Shown piece after piece: positions 8,956 to 17,344 of a stretch of 64,000 bases of DNA (its first letter is position 1; the number at the start of each line of letters is the position of its first letter). The position numbers and the translations under genes are program-made. This DNA is from Lacinutrix sp. C3R15 (GTDB taxonomy: Bacteria; Bacteroidota; Bacteroidia; Flavobacteriales; Flavobacteriaceae), in assembly GCF_018860825.1 (NCBI RefSeq), contig NZ_JAHKPZ010000038.1, positions 62,001 through 126,000 of the forward strand, read 5' to 3'. Below the pieces are notes generated by a model that did not search any database, was not told the origin of the DNA, and worked only from the letters and a program-made list of their open reading frames with translations.

Positions 8956-8984
8956 TTGTAAGCAGTTTAATTTTTATATTTTTG
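8956..8984 (+). promoter_or_regulatory. Promoter of the cytoplasmic EEP nuclease gene
   Basis: TTG at 8956-8958, an 18-base spacer and TATTTTTG at 8977-8984 give a full match to the Bacteroidota housekeeping promoter. It lies back to back with the hflX promoter and leaves a leader of about 115 bases. Confidence 0.65.
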
Positions 8985-9104
8985 AGGAAAGATAAATACT
9001 CCTTTAACGCAAAGAATAGAGACTTAATAAGCACATGTTTTTGATCTTATTCTAATAAAAATAAATACGAACATGCCTATACTGCAAACCCAACAATTAG
9101 TTTA

Positions 9105-10076
9105 ATGAATACTTTTTCTGAATTTACTGTAAACACCAATTTACACACCGTTGCTTTTTATAATACTGAAAATTTGTTTGATGTTTTTGATGAAGAAAAA
9201 AAATATGACAATGATATGTTACCCACTGCAGATAAGCGATGGACAGTAAAAAGGTATCAAAACAAATTAACAAAGTTGGGCTATGCTATAGCTAATATAG
9301 GAAAAAAAGAAAACGGAAAACATCCTGCGCTTATAGGATTAGTAGAAGTAGAAAACGCTACTGTTTTAAAAGGATTAATTGCCTCTAAACATTTAAAAAA
9401 TTGCAATTATGATTTTGTGCATTACGAATCTAAAGATGAACGCGGAATTGATGTTGCTTTGCTCTATGACACTACCGTATTTACTGTAGAAAGCTCTGAA
9501 GTGTTTGCGTTAGAACTGTATAACGATAAAGGTTTACCAGATTACACTAGAGATATTTTGTTGGTTTCTGGGTTACTTGCTGGTACTAAAATACACGTTA
9601 TTGTAAACCATTGGTCATCTAGACGTGAAGGCGAAAAAGAAACCGAACATAAACGAATGGCTGGATCTAATAAGGTTGGTGAAATTATCTCTAACTTAAA
9701 ACTACAAGATCCAGATGCTAAAATTATGGTTCTTGGCGATTTTAATGATGACCCTTCTAGTAAAACGATAAAACGATTAGTTACTGCTTATAACTTATTT
9801 AACCCAATGGAAACCTTACGTTCTTACACCAGAGGAACTATAAAACACCAAAGAAGATGGTATTTGTTTGATCAAATATTAATTACTACTAACTTTTTTG
9901 AAAAAACTAAAAACACTTTACAATACGAAAATGCTAATATTTTTGATGAAGATTTTTTAAAGGTAACTACTGGTAAATATAAAGGTTCACCATACAGAAC
10001 CTACGCTGGAAAAAAATACCAAGGAGGCTATAGTGACCATTTTCCTGTGTATGTAGTTTTAGCTAAAAACCCTTAG
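9105..10076 (+). CDS. Endonuclease/exonuclease/phosphatase (EEP) family protein, cytoplasmic
   Basis: The 323-residue protein is a metal-dependent phosphodiesterase of the DNase I-like EEP superfamily. Motifs in order: FYNTENLFD (metal-site Asn20 and Glu22), GLVEVEN, RGIDVALLY, VNHWSSR (catalytic His), LGDFNDDP and the terminal YSDHFPVY. All expected catalytic residues are present. There is no signal peptide, unlike its paralogue at 16049, which shares the same motifs along its whole length. Substrates could be DNA, RNA or a phosphorylated small molecule. The gene stands alone, opposite to its neighbours, with a clear promoter; the following 80 bases lead into the PD-(D/E)XK insertion. Confidence 0.88.
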   Translation: MNTFSEFTVNTNLHTVAFYNTENLFDVFDEEKKYDNDMLPTADKRWTVKRYQNKLTKLGYAIANIGKKENGKHPALIGLVEVENATVLKGLIASKHLKNCNYDFVHYESKDERGIDVALLYDTTVFTVESSEVFALELYNDKGLPDYTRDILLVSGLLAGTKIHVIVNHWSSRREGEKETEHKRMAGSNKVGEIISNLKLQDPDAKIMVLGDFNDDPSSKTIKRLVTAYNLFNPMETLRSYTRGTIKHQRRWYLFDQILITTNFFEKTKNTLQYENANIFDEDFLKVTTGKYKGSPYRTYAGKKYQGGYSDHFPVYVVLAKNP

Positions 10077-10155
10077 TTTAAAGGAATATGAACGTGATAA
10101 AATTTTAAAACAATTTTCTAAATAAGCAACGACAAAGCAATTAATTAAACACGGT

Positions 10156-10164
10156 GTTACCTGC
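10156..10164. repeat. Left arm of the inverted repeat bracketing the PD-(D/E)XK gene
   Basis: GTTACCTGC, matched by GCAGGTAAC at 11076-11084. An AATTAAAC direct repeat also precedes each arm at short distance (about 10143 and 11068). Confidence 0.6.
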
Positions 10165-11035
10165 AGGTTTTTATTATCTTAATTAAATCATCTGTACTTA
10201 AATTTCTCTTTGGTTCGTAAATTACTGTACCTGATTTATTTTTCCATTTTTCTATTTGAATACCTTCATTTTTAAATCTGACCTTTAAACTAAAATCTTC
10301 TTTTTCAATTTCTAAAAATCCTCCTTTTATATTTTTGTGATATTCACTTTTTATGTTTTTTCTGTTCAAATCACTTTTGAAGTTTTGTAAAAAAATATTT
10401 CTTTTTGAACGAATTTCTCTATTTTTTATAGTTTGTATAAAATCCTTGTAATAATCATATTGCTCATTGACAATATATTCATTCGGATTTTTCTCAATTT
10501 TACTGTCAATTCGTTTAATGAAATGGCTTAAAATAATTTGTTTAAATTCATTATGGTTTTCAAAATATTTTTCAGCTTTATCAATTGCTTTCTTTTTATA
10601 TGGTGTTAGAATGAAGTAATATTTTTTCTTCTCATTAAATTTATTTTCATTATCTATAAAATTTTTATATTCTGTCAAAGGATTATTTAAATCGTGATTT
10701 ATTTTGAATTCAATACAAACTACAAATGTGTTAGTAACTATCAAAATATCAATTCTTTTTTTAAATTCTGTCGGTTGCTCAACAATAACTTTAACTGATG
10801 TTATTTCATAGTCTGGAATTTCTGGAGTTGATTCTTCATTTGAATTTTTCCCAATATTTGTAAATTTCGTTTCGAGTAAAGCATCAAGAAAAAGAGTTCC
10901 TAAATTATGATTTTCTTTCGGTCTGAAAAAGAATGCTAAAACATTTGCAAATGGAACTTCTTGGTTATGAACTTTTAAAATTTCCATAAAAGTTTTTCGA
11001 GGTTCTTTGAATATAATTTCTTCTATGTTTTCCAT
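10157..11035 (-). CDS. PD-(D/E)XK nuclease superfamily protein, likely laterally acquired
   Basis: The 292-residue protein has the motif RIDILIV...CIEFKI, giving the catalytic triad Asp96, Glu109, Lys111 of a PD-(D/E)XK nuclease fold, most like the PDDEXK_4 group. An upstream QPTEF strand and a hydrophobic core around it fit the fold. The C-terminal 90 residues are Lys/Asn-rich with a beta segment. It is a single gene without a methyltransferase, helicase or toxin partner. By eye it is more AT-rich than its neighbours and richer in Lys, Asn and Ile. GTTACCTGC at 10156-10164 (overlapping its stop codon) and the reverse complement at 11076-11084 bracket it. A role in phage defence or DNA repair is possible but not shown. 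Confidence 0.75.
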   Translation of the reverse strand: MENIEEIIFKEPRKTFMEILKVHNQEVPFANVLAFFFRPKENHNLGTLFLDALLETKFTNIGKNSNEESTPEIPDYEITSVKVIVEQPTEFKKRIDILIVTNTFVVCIEFKINHDLNNPLTEYKNFIDNENKFNEKKKYYFILTPYKKKAIDKAEKYFENHNEFKQIILSHFIKRIDSKIEKNPNEYIVNEQYDYYKDFIQTIKNREIRSKRNIFLQNFKSDLNRKNIKSEYHKNIKGGFLEIEKEDFSLKVRFKNEGIQIEKWKNKSGTVIYEPKRNLSTDDLIKIIKTCR

Positions 11036-11075
11036 CTATTTTAGTTTCTTTTTTAAGCAGAATTTTAAATTAAAC

Positions 11076-11084
11076 GCAGGTAAC
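11076..11084. repeat. Right arm of the inverted repeat bracketing the PD-(D/E)XK gene
   Basis: GCAGGTAAC, the exact reverse complement of the left arm at 10156-10164. It lies 40 bases upstream of the start codon of the nuclease gene. Confidence 0.6.
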
Positions 11085-11105
11085 TAATAACTAAAAGAAT
11101 CTTTT

Positions 11106-11137
11106 TTTTGTTAGGTACTTACATATACCTAACAAAA
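11106..11137. repeat. Perfect 12-bp inverted repeat beside the nuclease insertion
   Basis: The arms TTTTGTTAGGTA and TACCTAACAAAA surround an 8-base loop. It starts 9 bases after the stop codon of the small membrane protein gene on the minus strand, so it could act as its transcription end, although the T-run lies on the wrong side for a canonical minus-strand terminator. Confidence 0.65.
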
Positions 11138-11145
11138 TTTTAAAA

Positions 11146-11523
11146 CTAAACCGCTTGATAAATAACAACTGCTAAAGCAATACAAGCAACAGGAAGCAAC
11201 CACAGCATAAACATACTATACGTTGCTGTTTTTTTTCTAAGCATTTTAGCGTTTAATACTTTTCTTTTTTGTCCTGCATACTGCATCCAGTTTTTAAAGA
11301 AAATAAATATACCTATTAAAATAAATATAACAATTGCTTTGTCTTGAGACATAGTACTCATGTTCATTTGCTTAAAAAAACCAGCAAAGAAAACACCTAG
11401 AAGCAATATTAAAGCACATTGTAAAACCGATATATAAACGGTTGCTAGTTGGTTTGCTTTTTTGCTTTTAGCATCTTTATAATGCTTAAAAACGCTAAAA
11501 AATAAGGTATCAAAAAGAGTCAT
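11146..11523 (-). CDS. Small membrane protein of unknown function
   Basis: I do not recognise a family. The start at 11523 (MTLFDTLFFSVFKHYKDAK) is preferred over the longer frame from 11547 because the extra eight residues run into the upstream terminator. The resulting 125-residue protein has three hydrophobic segments: about residues 30-50 (TVYISVLQCALILLLGVFF), 62-80 (IVIFILIGIFIFF) and 103-122 (MFMLWLLPVACIALAVV). Basic patches (KSKKAN, KRK, RKK) lie between them. No catalytic motif is visible. It sits between an isolated nuclease gene and the DUF5689 terminator and is probably monocistronic. Confidence 0.7.
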   Translation of the reverse strand: MTLFDTLFFSVFKHYKDAKSKKANQLATVYISVLQCALILLLGVFFAGFFKQMNMSTMSQDKAIVIFILIGIFIFFKNWMQYAGQKRKVLNAKMLRKKTATYSMFMLWLLPVACIALAVVIYQAV

Positions 11524-11544
11524 ACATGGTTGGTTATTTAAAAA

Positions 11545-11577
11545 CAAAAAAACCTGCTAAAATAAATTAGCAGGTTT
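11545..11577 (-). terminator. Rho-independent terminator of the DUF5689/TonB receptor genes
   Basis: The stem AAACCTGCTAA / TTAGCAGGTTT has a 6-base loop and is followed on the minus strand by seven T. It lies 24 bases after the stop of the DUF5689 gene. Confidence 0.9.
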
Positions 11578-11600
11578 ATATTTTAGGTTTATTGTTAAGA

Positions 11601-13055
11601 CTATTGTCCTAATACTTTAACATTATCAATTTCAAAAGTACCAGTAAAATCATCAACATCACCTCCTGTATATTTAAAAGCAACGTTAACAGAACCTGTA
11701 TATGTACTTAAATCTACAATACCTGAACTTACCCAGTTTTGGTAATATTCTGAATCTTCAACTATTTGTGCATCTAAAGTAGACCATGTAGCAGTTAATA
11801 CACCAGCTTCAGTACCATCCCAATCTGTAGAGATTAATACTTCTAGCTCACTATTATCAGAGAAGCTATTAGAAGATTCGAAGTTTAAAAACTCATCACT
11901 AGTAGCATCTAAATCAATTCCTGGTGTAATTAACCAAGTAATATTAGAAGTATCTCCAGAGTTATAAGCACTCATAGAAGCAATAGTTGTGTTATTACCA
12001 GTATCTGAAGAAGAAACTGCTCTCCAGTTGTAACCACCTTCTTGTGCATATGCTAACCATCCGTTAGAAGCTATCGTTGTATATGTTGGCATAGATTCGA
12101 AATCTTCTTCAAAAACAACAGAAAAATCATCTTCATTCCATAATACACATCTGTCTTGATCAAAAACTACATCTTCTAAAGAGTTTAAAGCTAATACTAA
12201 ATCATCTCCACCATAAGATTTTGTTACAATACCTGAGATAGAACCACCTTTATCTACTGGTAAAGGAGTATTATAAAAATTAGCAAAAGAACTAGTTTCT
12301 ACTATAAAGTTAGAATAAGAAAAACCATCACAAGATTGTAATGTTCTTTGTGTATCAAAATCTTCTGAAGAATCTCCGTAAAGCTCTCCATTTAAATAAG
12401 CAGGAAATTCTGCATTGTCAATTTTAACAAACATACCAACATGAGTTTCGTTGATAGAAGATAAGTTAATATCTAAAGCAGTAATTACTTCTGTATTTGT
12501 AGATCTTAAAATATAATCTGGAATTTGTGTTGCAGTAAATTGCCCTACTTCATCATCATCTGTTTTACCACCAATAGCAATAATTTCAGAAGAAGTTAAA
12601 CCAACATAAGTACCTTGAAGTTTAATATAAACTTCTCTACCTTGGTTATACTGGTTATAAGAATCTGCTTGGTTTAATACTACTTGTATTGCAGCAGTTG
12701 GGTTTGATGGGCTATCTTGAATATAAAATTCTTTGTAAAAGTTACCTGTTACATCAGAAGAAGATACATAACCTTTAACCACTACATTAGATGTAATTTC
12801 ATAAAACTTATCATAATCAAATCCTGATTGAGTATCTTCATATGCTGTATAAAGTTCTTTAACCTGGCTTATGGTTAACTCAGTTACACCACTGTTCACG
12901 TCTGCTAACTGCATTAATAATTCTGTTAATGCTTCGTTTTCTTCATCTCCTAAACTATTAGGAACTGTATAATCGTCATCTTGTACACAAGATGTAATAG
13001 CTATAGCAGCTACCATTGTAAGTATAAGAGTTAAAAATTTATTCGTTTTTCTCAT
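11601..13055 (-). CDS. DUF5689 lipoprotein with C-terminal choice-of-anchor J domain
   Basis: The start at 13055 is chosen because it gives a clean lipoprotein signal (MRKTNKF, hydrophobic core, AITSC with lipidated Cys23); the frame is open upstream but that part is not signal-like. The 484-residue protein has a DUF5689 module of OB-fold type (about residues 60-300, VVVKGYVSSSDVTGNFYKEF onward), then a choice-of-anchor J, MAM-like beta-sandwich (about residues 315-484, starting FEEDFESMP and ending GTFEIDNVKVLG). It should sit on the outer membrane, possibly surface exposed. Downstream of a TonB receptor with an 82-base gap, it is the likely substrate-binding partner. OB folds often bind nucleic acids, and the divergent neighbour is a secreted nuclease. 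Confidence 0.85.
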   Translation of the reverse strand: MRKTNKFLTLILTMVAAIAITSCVQDDDYTVPNSLGDEENEALTELLMQLADVNSGVTELTISQVKELYTAYEDTQSGFDYDKFYEITSNVVVKGYVSSSDVTGNFYKEFYIQDSPSNPTAAIQVVLNQADSYNQYNQGREVYIKLQGTYVGLTSSEIIAIGGKTDDDEVGQFTATQIPDYILRSTNTEVITALDINLSSINETHVGMFVKIDNAEFPAYLNGELYGDSSEDFDTQRTLQSCDGFSYSNFIVETSSFANFYNTPLPVDKGGSISGIVTKSYGGDDLVLALNSLEDVVFDQDRCVLWNEDDFSVVFEEDFESMPTYTTIASNGWLAYAQEGGYNWRAVSSSDTGNNTTIASMSAYNSGDTSNITWLITPGIDLDATSDEFLNFESSNSFSDNSELEVLISTDWDGTEAGVLTATWSTLDAQIVEDSEYYQNWVSSGIVDLSTYTGSVNVAFKYTGGDVDDFTGTFEIDNVKVLGQ

Positions 13056-13137
13056 GGCATTATTATTTTTAATTTTTGAATTGTTGAATCCTTTACAATT
13101 CATAATTCTAATGTTATTATAATTAATTTTTCTTTTT

Positions 13138-15909
13138 CTAAAATCTAAAGTACACATTTACAAAGTAATTAGCACCACGACCATACCAATATTTTGACCC
13201 GAACACACGTGTTGGGTTGGCATTATCGTCTCTTAGCTCTCTATAATTTGCGTTTCTTCCTTGTTCAAAACCACCAGTTTTATATTCTTTATCTAGTAAG
13301 TTTCCTACACTTGCAAAAAAGCCAACATAGTATTGGTCAATTTTCCAAGATTTACCACCAACAAGGTTTACCACCATGTATTCGTCAAATTCTTCTTGTT
13401 TTAATAATTCTGTTGCAACTTCTACATCATAATCATTAAATGGTAAGCCATCAGCATCTAAGTAAAAGTTTTCTGTTCTAGTTAATGCATTTACATCTAC
13501 GTAAGCATTAGAGAAAAAGTTTGCTGTTGCACCAAACCACCAGTAATCTGGATCTCTATATTCAAAACCTACAGATGCTGCACGTTGTGGTCCTCCAGCA
13601 ACTTTGTAATCTTTAAGATTTGCTTGACCATAAGAAATAGAACCACCTTCAGACTCAAAACTTGCAGAAGTTAGGTATAAGTCTGGGTTGTTATCATAAG
13701 TATATTGACCAACGGAACCTGCTGCTTTTAATTTAATAGTAGGTGTTACTTGTGCCTCAATACCAAATTCAACACCAATATTCTTTTTGTTTATTCCTGT
13801 TAAAACTTCTTGTACAAAAGCCGAAGTTTCATTTTCTGCAATTGCATCACCACTTAATCCATCTGCATAATAGAAACCAACTTCATTAGCATCATTAACG
13901 GTAGAATAGAATCCTGTTAATTTTGCTTTTACAATTGGAGATCTAAAAATATAACTAGCATCAAAAGAAGTTACTTTTTCTTCTTCAATACCTCTTACTA
14001 TGTTATGATTTTCTCTTGAGTTAGAATACGTATTACGTAATGAAGGAGCTCTAGTAATATAACCACCATTAACATCTATTAAATGCTTACCAGTAATTTT
14101 ATAAGTAAATCCTCCTTTAGCTCCAAAACCATTAAATGTAAGTTCTTCACCTTTTCCGTAAGAATTATCAGCAAATCTACTATGTTGCCATAACCCTTCT
14201 CTTTGGTAGGTTGTATTTGTTACACTACCAGAAACGAAAAAGTCAATTTTGTTGTATTTAAATTGTGCTTGAGCATATCCTGAAAGTACATCAGCAAATA
14301 AATTATAGTTGTATCTAAATTTATCTCCTTCTCCTACTAATCTGTCTGGATTTTGCGCATCATATTGGTAGTTATCAAAAGAATCTACGTTTAATGCTCC
14401 AACTGTAGAACCTAATAAGTCGATGACTTCACCAAAGTTTTCCGATTTTAGTTTCTTGTAATTAAGTGAAGCATTTACTAAAATGTTTTCATTAATTTCT
14501 GAACTTAAGATAGAGTTAACAGTAAGTTGTTTATCATCTGCACGGTCTTCATATAAAACATATGCAGCAGGAACACTACCATTAGTATCTATATTATTGT
14601 TTTGGTTAGCTGTAAGAATATACTCCCAATCAATTTGACCATCATTTAAAAACTCTTGTTGTAAATCATAAGCAGTTGCAGTATCTGGTCCATCAGGATC
14701 TGATAATGGGTAACTTGGCAAATCTTGGTAGTATGCAGGACTTGGGTTAGTACCTCCAGAATAATCTAAACGACTGTTTCCTAATTTACCAAATTGGTAA
14801 CCAACATTAGTATTTAATTTTGTTTTAGAAGAAATATCCCAATAATGGTTTAACATTAAGATTGGCTCTTCTACTTCTTTTATACGTGAGTTTCTTTTCT
14901 CACCATCTAACCATCCCCAATATTCGTTGTATTGAATACCTTTAAGGTCGTATACTTCTTGTGTATTTGGTGATGATTTACCTCTTCTGTTTGGTGCGTA
15001 AATTGTAGTAAAGTTTAAGCTATGCTTATCACCAAATTGTTTTTCAACAGATGCAAAAAACGAGTTAGAGTCATATAATGAAGCATCTTGATATCCTTCA
15101 TCTCCCCAACGTCTTCCAGCCATAATAGAATAAGCCCATCCGCCTTCTAAAGCTCCAGAAGAATAACTAGCCATTAAACGGTTAGTATAACTTCTGTTAG
15201 AAGAAGAGTATGTTACACGACCACCTTCTCTATAAGAAGAAGCTCTTGTATTAATATTAGTTGTTCCTAAAATACCACCAAAGTTATATGCTGAAGGTGT
15301 TAAACCTGTTGTTAACTCTTGGTTACGCATTACATCATTAAGTCCACCCCAATTACTCCATTGTGGTCTACCATTATAAAGTTTATTCATTTCAATTCCG
15401 TTAATTAAAACAGAACCATTGTCAGAATCTAAACCTCTTACTTTAAAGAAAGAAGAACTAAACTCAAAAGCAGCTGTACGTTGAAAAACGTCTTGTGAAG
15501 AGGAAAGTAAACCAGAAATATTATCTGCTCCACTGGTATCATCATTTAACTCATCATCAGAAAGTGCGATGGTAAATAAATCGTTTCCAGCAAGGTCTCT
15601 TTCCATAACCATATCATTTATGGTTAATGTTTGACCTTCATTAACTACTATTGGGTAACGTTGCGGTACGTAACCATCTTTAGTTAATCTTAAAACTTGT
15701 TCGCCTAATGGCAAGTTACTGCTAAACGAAAACACCCCTAGCTCATTTGTTTGAGTAGACTGTTTTGTTTCTTCAATAGTTACAGTAACATCTGAAATAG
15801 GCTCTTGAGAAATTGGTTGTTTAACACTTCCTGTTACCATCGTTTGCTGTGCAAAGGTGGTAAAGCCTGATAAAATTCCGAAGAAAAGAATTAATAATCT
15901 TTTTTGCAT
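13138..15909 (-). CDS. TonB-dependent receptor with N-terminal carboxypeptidase-like domain
   Basis: The 923-residue outer-membrane receptor has a signal peptide ending in FAQQ, a carboxypeptidase regulatory-like beta-sandwich (about residues 25-105), a plug domain with the motifs VRGLDSDNGSVLINGIEMN and PQWSNWGGLND, and a 22-strand barrel ending in the aromatic motif FVNVYFRF. It imports a large or scarce substrate using TonB energy. It is transcribed with a DUF5689 lipoprotein and lies head-to-head with a secreted EEP nuclease, suggesting uptake of nucleic acid fragments or organic phosphate. A perfect -7 box (TAAATTTG) is found 59 bases upstream. Its closest relative in the window is the receptor at 17887, with the same WSNW plug motif. 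Confidence 0.92.
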   Translation of the reverse strand: MQKRLLILFFGILSGFTTFAQQTMVTGSVKQPISQEPISDVTVTIEETKQSTQTNELGVFSFSSNLPLGEQVLRLTKDGYVPQRYPIVVNEGQTLTINDMVMERDLAGNDLFTIALSDDELNDDTSGADNISGLLSSSQDVFQRTAAFEFSSSFFKVRGLDSDNGSVLINGIEMNKLYNGRPQWSNWGGLNDVMRNQELTTGLTPSAYNFGGILGTTNINTRASSYREGGRVTYSSSNRSYTNRLMASYSSGALEGGWAYSIMAGRRWGDEGYQDASLYDSNSFFASVEKQFGDKHSLNFTTIYAPNRRGKSSPNTQEVYDLKGIQYNEYWGWLDGEKRNSRIKEVEEPILMLNHYWDISSKTKLNTNVGYQFGKLGNSRLDYSGGTNPSPAYYQDLPSYPLSDPDGPDTATAYDLQQEFLNDGQIDWEYILTANQNNNIDTNGSVPAAYVLYEDRADDKQLTVNSILSSEINENILVNASLNYKKLKSENFGEVIDLLGSTVGALNVDSFDNYQYDAQNPDRLVGEGDKFRYNYNLFADVLSGYAQAQFKYNKIDFFVSGSVTNTTYQREGLWQHSRFADNSYGKGEELTFNGFGAKGGFTYKITGKHLIDVNGGYITRAPSLRNTYSNSRENHNIVRGIEEEKVTSFDASYIFRSPIVKAKLTGFYSTVNDANEVGFYYADGLSGDAIAENETSAFVQEVLTGINKKNIGVEFGIEAQVTPTIKLKAAGSVGQYTYDNNPDLYLTSASFESEGGSISYGQANLKDYKVAGGPQRAASVGFEYRDPDYWWFGATANFFSNAYVDVNALTRTENFYLDADGLPFNDYDVEVATELLKQEEFDEYMVVNLVGGKSWKIDQYYVGFFASVGNLLDKEYKTGGFEQGRNANYRELRDDNANPTRVFGSKYWYGRGANYFVNVYFRF

Positions 15910-15967
15910 ACTTAAATTTATAGTTAGTAAACTTTTAATACATTAAATAAATATTATTTAAAGCACG

Positions 15968-15975
15968 CAAATTTA
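15968..15975 (-). promoter_or_regulatory. -7 promoter box of the TonB receptor gene
   Basis: TAAATTTG on the minus strand fits TAnnTTTG. No TTG is present at the usual distance, which suggests that an activator may be needed. Confidence 0.5.
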
Positions 15976-16048
15976 CATTTTTTATAATAAATATTTACAT
16001 TTGGCAGGAGTTTTGTATTAACATAACTATAACATAACATTTGCATTC

Positions 16049-17107
16049 ATGAAAAATTTAAAATTCTGGCTTACAACACTGTGTTTAACAGTACTTTTAA
16101 CTGTAGAGGCTCAAGAAAAAAAGAAATTCAAAGTCCACACTGTAGGATTTTACAATCTAGAAAACTTATTTGACACTATTAATGACAAAACGAAGTTTGA
16201 TGAAAGAAGTCCTATAATGGAAATGAAAACCAAACGATCTGAAGTTTACCTTCAGAAAGTTAAAAATATGGCACATGTAATTTCTGAAGTAGGTAAAGAC
16301 GTAACACATAACTCTCCTGTTTTATTAGGAGTTAGTGAGGTTGAAAACAGAGAGGTTCTAGAAGATATAGTAAATGATTCTTCATTAATTCATCAAGATT
16401 ATGGTATTGTGCATTACAATTCACCTGATGTAAGAAGTATTGATGTTGCTTTATTATACCAGAAGAAATTTTTTACCCCTTTATCTACAAGTAGTCATGA
16501 ATTAAAGATTTTTGATGATAGCTCAAACGAAAGAATTTACACTAGAGACCAACTATTAGTTAGTGGTAAATTAGAAGGAGAAATGATTCATGTAATTGTT
16601 AACCACTGGCCTTCAAGAAGTGGTGGAGAAGCTAAAAGTAGACCAAAACGTGTTGCTGCAGCTAAACTAACAAAGAGACTATTAGATTCTTTACAATCTA
16701 TAGATCCTTACGCAAAGGTTTTTATTATGGGAGATTTAAATGACGACCCAACCAATGCCAGTGTAAAAGATGTTTTAAAAGCACAAAGTAAAAAAGAAAA
16801 GGTTGGCTTAAAAGGGCTTTATAACCCATATACCAACATGTATAAAAAAGAAGGATTAGGTACTACAGCATATAGAGATGCTTGGAGTTTATTTGATCAA
16901 ATTATGGTAACCCAACCACTACTTGAAAAAGACTATTCTTCTTTTAGATTGTATAAAGCAGGTATTTTTAACAAAAACTATTTAGTAAACAAACATGGTA
17001 GATATAAAGGATACCCAAAGCGTAGTTTTGCGGATGGCGGATTTACAAATGGTTATAGTGATCATTTTCCTGTATACACCTATCTAATTAAAGAAATTAG
17101 CGAATAA
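16049..17107 (+). CDS. Secreted endonuclease/exonuclease/phosphatase (EEP) family nuclease
   Basis: The 352-residue paralogue of the cytoplasmic enzyme at 9105 carries a signal peptide (MKNLKFWLTTLCLTVLLTVEAQ). Motifs of the EEP fold follow: FYNLENLFD, GVSEVEN, RSIDVALLY, VNHWPSRSGG, MGDLNDDP and YSDHFPVY, so the catalytic set is complete. It should act in the periplasm or outside the cell on DNA, RNA or phosphodiesters. It is divergent from the TonB receptor/DUF5689 pair with a 139-base shared control region and ends before a bidirectional terminator. Context argues for degradation of extracellular nucleic acid, but no substrate specificity is visible in the sequence. Confidence 0.9.
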   Translation: MKNLKFWLTTLCLTVLLTVEAQEKKKFKVHTVGFYNLENLFDTINDKTKFDERSPIMEMKTKRSEVYLQKVKNMAHVISEVGKDVTHNSPVLLGVSEVENREVLEDIVNDSSLIHQDYGIVHYNSPDVRSIDVALLYQKKFFTPLSTSSHELKIFDDSSNERIYTRDQLLVSGKLEGEMIHVIVNHWPSRSGGEAKSRPKRVAAAKLTKRLLDSLQSIDPYAKVFIMGDLNDDPTNASVKDVLKAQSKKEKVGLKGLYNPYTNMYKKEGLGTTAYRDAWSLFDQIMVTQPLLEKDYSSFRLYKAGIFNKNYLVNKHGRYKGYPKRSFADGGFTNGYSDHFPVYTYLIKEISE

Positions 17108-17220
17108 TACTTAAAGCTTATTCTATTTATTTTTATATTGAACGGAAGATAATACGCTTTTGTTCAAAAAAGAAAAAACAAATACATATCTAGTGCGTAA
17201 ATCACTAAATAACAGTAATA

Positions 17221-17250
17221 AAAAAGGCTTCCTTACACGGAAGCCTTTTT
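17221..17250. terminator. Bidirectional rho-independent terminator
   Basis: The stem AAAAAGGCTTCC / GGAAGCCTTTTT has a 6-base loop. It serves the secreted nuclease gene (plus strand) and the convergent four-helix protein gene (minus strand). Confidence 0.88.
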
Positions 17251-17344
17251 ATTATAATACCATTTAAATAGAGACAGATAATCTTTGTATAACAACTAAA
17301 AACTCTTTCTCTTATAATGTATATAGTGTTAACAACAAATTATT

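Noticed and set aside
10157-11035. PD-(D/E)XK gene as part of a restriction-modification or other multi-gene defence system
   Set aside because: No methyltransferase, helicase, ATPase or toxin-antitoxin gene lies nearby; neighbours are an EEP enzyme and a small membrane protein.
11106-11137. Integron attC-like core motifs (GTTAGGT and ACCTAAC)
   Set aside because: The two motifs fit the GTTRRRY and RYYYAAC consensus, but they are in the wrong order and too close for an attC site, and no integrase or cassette array is present.
13056-13157. N-terminal extension of the DUF5689 protein
   Set aside because: The extension is Lys/Asn-rich, overlaps the receptor stop codon and would bury the lipoprotein signal.
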